A DNA stretch of 54,662 nucleotides from assembly GCA_950054155.1 (NCBI GenBank), contig CATLOT010000026.1, forward strand, positions 1 through 54,662. The letters run 5' to 3'. Shown one piece after another: positions 51,109 to 54,662 of this stretch (position 1 is the stretch's first letter; each line of letters starts with the position of its first letter). The notes below the pieces were generated by a model that saw nothing but the letters and a program-made list of their open reading frames with translations, searched no databases and was not told the DNA's origin. This DNA is from an uncultured Bacteriovoracaceae bacterium. GTDB lineage: Bacteria; Bdellovibrionota; Bacteriovoracia; Bacteriovoracales; Bacteriovoracaceae. Made by a program: the position numbers and the translations under genes.

Positions 51109-51930
51109 ATGGTTAAAGCATCACTTTTAACAGGGCCTTTAGCCCGTCATCTCTACTATTTTCTTGGCTTTCAGCTAGTTAATGCTTTGGTTCATTTAGT
51201 CCTGCTGTCAATCATTGCTTTCTTCCATTTTCTTCTCGATCATCGCTTAGCTGATATTCAAGATTGGGTTTTCTTTCATGGATGGGAAATTCTAGGCCTT
51301 GGTAAATTACTAAGCTTAGCTGTGATGAGCCGTTTTCTTGGAGTCCTTTCAATTGAGAGAAGACCTTTCTTTAGTTTAATCCAGCTTAAGAAGGGAATAT
51401 GGCGTAAGGAAGTCTTTATCTGCTTAGTGTTCTCCCTCCTTGGGCTCATTATCATAGGTTCACCTTTTCAAGAGCCAAACTATGAATTCAGCTTCTATCG
51501 AATAGTCGTCAATTCCTTTGGGGTTGCGATTTTCTTCTTAAGTGAGGCCTTTCTTTTGTTAGCCCTTAACGAGTGGATGCCCTTGAAAAGAGGACAATGG
51601 CCGATAGAAATCATCTGCTTTAGTTTTCTCTCTTTTGTTATCCACAAGAGCCTATTTGTCTTTGGAACAGGTTGGGATGGTACCGTCATTTTTCACCTTA
51701 TTATGGTTTATTTCTTTTTAAAGCTAAGAGGCGACCATGCTTGGCTTCATAGTTGTGTCTATACTGTTCTCTATATCGTTCCCCTTTGTGTCTTCTTTGG
51801 GGTAGATCCTTTGTGGGCTGATAAGTTCTCCTTCTTTCGCTTTTCTCACACCATCGGTGGGGTAGAGGTAGGAGTATTTACGGTATTGAGTATTTTTTAT
51901 TTGCGCCGCCGCCGAATTGGATATTCATAA
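51109..51930 (+). CDS. polytopic membrane protein, uncharacterised
   Basis: About 273 residues from ATG 51109; an in-frame GTG at 51064 would add 15 residues inside the preceding gene. About seven or eight hydrophobic segments, with loops carrying His and Arg (LLDHRLADIQDWVFFHGW, KLRGDHAWLHS). No family recognised with confidence; a CAAX-protease-like layout is possible but the EExxR motif is absent. Probably cotranscribed with the preceding gene. Confidence 0.6.
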   Translation: MVKASLLTGPLARHLYYFLGFQLVNALVHLVLLSIIAFFHFLLDHRLADIQDWVFFHGWEILGLGKLLSLAVMSRFLGVLSIERRPFFSLIQLKKGIWRKEVFICLVFSLLGLIIIGSPFQEPNYEFSFYRIVVNSFGVAIFFLSEAFLLLALNEWMPLKRGQWPIEIICFSFLSFVIHKSLFVFGTGWDGTVIFHLIMVYFFLKLRGDHAWLHSCVYTVLYIVPLCVFFGVDPLWADKFSFFRFSHTIGGVEVGVFTVLSIFYLRRRRIGYS

Positions 51931-51975
51931 AAACCTAGATAGGTAATCAATTATAGCGATCAATTCCTCCCCACC

Positions 51976-52004
51976 TCGAAAGGTCATCGGGAAATTGTTA
52001 TACT
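51976..52004 (+). promoter_or_regulatory. putative promoter of the tol operon
   Basis: TCGAAA (51976-51981), 17 nt, TATACT (51999-52004): 4/6 and 5/6 matches to sigma-70 boxes. A leader of about 33 nt with GGAG 10 nt before the tolQ ATG would follow. Confidence 0.4.
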
Positions 52005-52043
52005 AGCAAGTGTTGTTAAAATCTTAAACGGAGTTAAAGATTC

Positions 52044-52724
52044 ATGAGCGGTGAAATGGATATCGTCAAAATTATGTTGGATTCAGGTTGGGTGGTAAAA
52101 GGTGTCCTCCTCCTTCTTGTCCTCTCTTCTGTAATGTCCTGGGCGATTGTTCTCATGAAGAAGAAAGTGCTCGATCAAACAGAAACTTTAAATGAGCAAT
52201 TCTTACAAATGTTCAGGTCAGCTTCAAATTTAAAAGAAGCCGCCGAACAGGCACGCCACTTACCCTTCTCTCCTTATAAAGCTGTTTTTGAGGAAGGCTA
52301 TAATGAATTTACTCGTTATATTGGCGAAGCTGGTGAAGAAAAGCTTAAGTCCCATTATGAAAACTTTGGTCTTGATTCGATTGAAAGAGCAATGAAGAAA
52401 GGGGTTAATCAAGCTAATCTCAAACTTGAAGAGAAACTTTCAACTCTTGCTTCAATTGGCTCAGTTTCTCCTTTTATCGGATTATTCGGAACGGTTTGGG
52501 GAATTATTGATAGTTTCACTGGTCTTGCTAGTGGAGGTGCAACTCTCGATGCTGTCGCCCCTGGTATTGCTGAAGCTCTAGTCGCCACTGCCGTTGGTCT
52601 CGCAGCGGCGATTCCAGCCGTTTGGTTTTTTAATGTCTTTAATAACAGAGTAGGGGCAGTTAATACTCAAGTAGAATCTTTTGAAAATGAATTCCTCAAT
52701 AGTGTTGAAAGAGCAATCCTTTAA
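52044..52724 (+). CDS. tolQ: TolQ/ExbB proton-channel protein
   Basis: TolQ with TolR forms the proton-driven motor that energises TolA and keeps the outer membrane attached during division. The 226-residue product has three membrane helices: one near 18-35 (KGVLLLLVLSSVMSWAIVL), and two in the C-terminal half (SIGSVSPFIGLFGTVWGIIDSF; AEALVATAVGLAAAIPAV). The second carries the conserved small-residue and polar pattern of TolQ/ExbB. It is first in tolQRAB order, with TolR 11 nt downstream. Confidence 0.94.
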   Translation: MSGEMDIVKIMLDSGWVVKGVLLLLVLSSVMSWAIVLMKKKVLDQTETLNEQFLQMFRSASNLKEAAEQARHLPFSPYKAVFEEGYNEFTRYIGEAGEEKLKSHYENFGLDSIERAMKKGVNQANLKLEEKLSTLASIGSVSPFIGLFGTVWGIIDSFTGLASGGATLDAVAPGIAEALVATAVGLAAAIPAVWFFNVFNNRVGAVNTQVESFENEFLNSVERAIL

Positions 52725-52735
52725 AGGAGTCTAAA

Positions 52736-53155
52736 ATGGGCGCAAATGTAGGAAAAGGAAAGAGGGGGACCATCTCAGAGATTAACGTGACTCCTCTTGT
52801 CGATGTGATGCTCGTGCTTCTGGTTATCTTTATGATTACAGCACCCCTTATGTTAAATGGCATCAAGTTAGAGTTACCAAAAACGAAAGAAGTTAATCCT
52901 ATGAACCTAACGACTCAGCAAGTGGTTCTCTCTTTAACATTATCGGGAGAACTCTTCCTAGGTAAAGACAAGGTTCTTAAGAGTGAGGTTTTACCTCTGG
53001 TGAAGGAGCGCTTTAAAGAAGCTAAGTCTGAGATACTCTATTTAAGAGCTGACTATGGCATCAAGTATGGAGCTGTGGCTAAACTCATGTCCTTTCTTAA
53101 AAGCTCTGGGATTACGAATATTGCTCTCGTCACAGAAATTGAAGGTGATAAGTAA
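52736..53155 (+). CDS. tolR: TolR/ExbD-family protein
   Basis: 139 residues with one membrane helix after the conserved ISEINVTPLVDVMLVLLVIFMI, in which the Asp of LVD is the proton-carrying residue, and a periplasmic C-terminal domain. GGAG precedes the ATG. Ends directly before tolA (GTG at 53156 follows its stop), as in other tol operons. Confidence 0.95.
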   Translation: MGANVGKGKRGTISEINVTPLVDVMLVLLVIFMITAPLMLNGIKLELPKTKEVNPMNLTTQQVVLSLTLSGELFLGKDKVLKSEVLPLVKERFKEAKSEILYLRADYGIKYGAVAKLMSFLKSSGITNIALVTEIEGDK

Positions 53156-53950
53156 GTGCAAAGTCTACCTGGTGTAAAATCATTCAAATTTTATACAGGA
53201 AAGTCGTTTTCTTTTCATACGATCCTTATTGTCTTAGCTCTTGGCTTTTCAGCTTGGCAGTGGAGTAACCTCGACAAACAACGCAAGGCCAATATTAAAC
53301 TCGTTCAATCTTCAGTAAGGGTTGATGTCGTCGCAATGCCTAAGAAGACCTTTCAAGAGTTAAAGGCACTCCAGAGTGTAGCGGTAGAGGAAAAGCCCGC
53401 GCCAGCCAAACCTGCAGCCCCTGAGCCGAAGGTCGAAACTCCTGATACAGGAAAAGAGTTTATCAAAGAGAAAAAGAAAACCTCATTCGCTGATCTTATG
53501 AAGCAATATAGTAAAGATAAGGTAGAAGATGTAAGACCCGCGAAGGCCAAGAAGAAAGAGGAGCGTATCGATTCTCAGTCCTTGGCTAAGCTCCAAGGAT
53601 TAATTAAAAGAGGGAATAAGGTTAGGGAAGGCAAGGGGCTTGTCGGTAACGGTGCGAGTGGAGATTTAAACGCTCTTCAAGAATACGCTGCTGGTCTACC
53701 CGCAATCGTAAAACCGTTTTGGAAGCTTCCAAGCTATCTTGCTAGTGAAAATTATCAATGTCGAATACAAGTGTTTATCAACTCCCAAGGAAAACTTCTC
53801 AAAGCGGTTGTTTATGAGAAGAGTGAAAATCCTGAATACGATCAAAGAGCAATAAATGCGGTAAAGCAGGCTTCTCCTTTTCCCGCTCCGGCAGCAGATC
53901 TTGCGGCAATGACGGCGAGAGGGGATATTCTCTTAGGTTTTCCACTTTAA
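53156..53950 (+). CDS. tolA: TolA/TonB-like periplasmic linker protein
   Basis: 264 residues starting with GTG right after the tolR stop. One N-terminal helix (about 20-36, FHTILIVLALGFSAW), a Pro/Ala/Lys-rich periplasmic linker (KPAPAKPAAPEPKV), a charged stretch, and a C-terminal TonB-type domain of about 90 residues (CRIQVFINSQGKLLKAVVYEKS, YDQRAINAVKQASPFP). It links the TolQR motor to TolB-Pal. The linker is shorter than in E. coli TolA (421 residues). Confidence 0.9.
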   Translation: MQSLPGVKSFKFYTGKSFSFHTILIVLALGFSAWQWSNLDKQRKANIKLVQSSVRVDVVAMPKKTFQELKALQSVAVEEKPAPAKPAAPEPKVETPDTGKEFIKEKKKTSFADLMKQYSKDKVEDVRPAKAKKKEERIDSQSLAKLQGLIKRGNKVREGKGLVGNGASGDLNALQEYAAGLPAIVKPFWKLPSYLASENYQCRIQVFINSQGKLLKAVVYEKSENPEYDQRAINAVKQASPFPAPAADLAAMTARGDILLGFPL

Positions 53951-53966
53951 CGAATAAGGATTTGTA

Positions 53967-54662
53967 ATGAAAAAAACTACGCTCATCATTTCTCTCTTTT
54001 TTCTGATGCTCAATGCCTTTTCTGAGGAAGGTTTAACCGTCGTTGCCGTCGGTCAAGCTGAAGTGGAGCAAGACAAAATGACATTTGTCGCAACAAATGT
54101 TCCCTCAAGCGCGAGTGCTTCTGAAAAGAAGACTATCAACGAACTTCAAACACTAATCCAAAATGATTTTGCTTTCTATCGTCAGCGCTTTGAGTCCGTT
54201 AAATCAAGTGGCTATGAAGGGATGATTGCAAGCAATGACTACAGTAAATTAAAGGCTAAGGGTTTGCGCTATTATATTACCTCTTCTTTTCAAAAGAGTT
54301 TGGGAGGAGAGTTATCAGCGAAATTGACCCTCTTTGGAGTTCATGAAGAAAAAGCCCTCGAGGATGTTCAAGTAATCTTTGATAGTTCGAATGTTAGAGA
54401 AAAGGGACATATCGCTACGGATGTTCTCTTCCAAAAAATAACGGGAACCCAGTCCATCTTCCGCTCAAAGATTGTGTTTGTAAGTGATATTGCTTCGGGG
54501 AGTGGTAATGACATCAAAGAACTCTATATTATGGACTTTGATGGCTTTAATAAGAAAAGACTCACTCATCACAAGGGGACTGTGATCTCACCTGCCTTTT
54601 CCTTTGATGGAAAGAAGGTCCTTTATAGTCTGATCAAAAATACTCGTTCCAAGCACAGAAAC
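53967..54662 (+). CDS. tolB: TolB, 3' end outside window
   Basis: Starts at ATG 53967 (AAGGA 10 nt before) with a signal peptide (MKKTTLIISLFFLMLNAFS); 232 residues are visible in frame to the window edge. The N-terminal two-thirds is the TolB anticodon-binding-like domain (FYRQRFESV, ASNDYSKLKAKGLRYYITS), and the visible end enters the beta-propeller (SKIVFVSDIASGSGNDIKELYIMDFDG, then SPAFSFDGKKVLYS, the repeat typical of TolB). TolB binds Pal at the outer membrane. The pal gene, if adjacent, lies beyond the edge. Confidence 0.93.
   Translation, partial: MKKTTLIISLFFLMLNAFSEEGLTVVAVGQAEVEQDKMTFVATNVPSSASASEKKTINELQTLIQNDFAFYRQRFESVKSSGYEGMIASNDYSKLKAKGLRYYITSSFQKSLGGELSAKLTLFGVHEEKALEDVQVIFDSSNVREKGHIATDVLFQKITGTQSIFRSKIVFVSDIASGSGNDIKELYIMDFDGFNKKRLTHHKGTVISPAFSFDGKKVLYSLIKNTRSKHRN

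Noticed and set aside
1-54662. Prophage, IS element, CRISPR array or integration site
   Set aside because: No transposase, integrase or phage protein, no direct-repeat array and no visible composition break; the window is ordinary chromosomal backbone.

Overview
The window reads as a piece of chromosomal backbone from a Gram-negative (diderm) bacterium, most likely a member of the Bdellovibrionota and probably the Bacteriovorax/Halobacteriovorax side. This is an inference from gene content, not a database match. The clues are an outer-membrane toolkit (LptE, Mla-type transport, Tol system, many lipoproteins), GYF_2-PilZ and FHA-GGDEF signalling proteins, a Ser/Thr kinase with a membrane anchor, a long lysine-rich histone H1-like protein, and a somewhat AT-rich composition. 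No insertion sequence, prophage, CRISPR array, rRNA or tRNA was seen. Genes are tightly packed, with many 1-19 nt overlaps, and several convergent pairs share their stop codons.

Layout. 1-4.5 kb: partial fabH, rpmF with its terminator, a secreted enzyme-like protein (1231-2619), a lipoprotein (2833-3942) and the YceD-family gene; the last two separate yceD from rpmF. 4.5-13.6 kb: a long plus-strand run of shikimate kinase, a receiver-like protein, alanine racemase, MlaE-MlaF-MlaD, a large GYF/TM protein whose reading frame is broken at an A9 tract, and a methyltransferase. 13.5-16.1 kb: a DciA-like gene, lptE-holA and rpsT. 16.2-24.1 kb: a beta-oxidation/butanoyl-CoA module (hydroxyacyl-CoA dehydrogenase, enoyl-CoA hydratase, acyl-CoA dehydrogenase, and nearby a thiolase), interrupted by the histone-like protein and small genes, then a cNMP-binding protein. 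24.1-26.9 kb (minus): vWA-like lipoprotein, bpt and a membrane protein. 27.0-31.4 kb: GYF-GYF-PilZ protein, a hydrolase-fold protein without its nucleophile, a lipoprotein and a Ser/Thr kinase. 31.4-39.4 kb (minus): an FHA-GGDEF/mutL/miaA/ppsR operon, then two acyl-CoA dehydrogenases plus pgi. 39.5-47.4 kb: a glycosidase-like protein with a small partner, two divergent EEP-family enzymes, rlmN, a FlaR-like kinase and a histidine kinase. 47.6-54.7 kb: sppA, lapB, three uncharacterised envelope proteins and tolQRAB, with tolB cut by the window edge.

Functional themes. Envelope building and maintenance dominates: lipid asymmetry or lipid transport (Mla), LPS export (lptE, lapB), the Tol machine, and the peptidoglycan precursor enzyme Alr. 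Fatty-acid and branched-chain acyl-CoA oxidation is the second theme, with three acyl-CoA dehydrogenases, as would suit growth on lipids and amino acids. Signalling by c-di-GMP (PilZ, GGDEF), a cyclic nucleotide, Ser/Thr phosphorylation and a histidine kinase is the third.

The most unusual signals are: the A9 tract followed at once by a hairpin that splits a roughly 756-residue membrane protein into two frames; an MlaD with an extended beta-rich C-terminus that could reach the outer membrane; a histone-like protein fused to a Cys3His module; a probable ATT-initiated lipoprotein built of xGN repeats; a histidine kinase and lptE whose promoters predict leaderless mRNAs; and a structured, geneless segment before 45174. 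All functional statements are from reading the sequence; no search was run.
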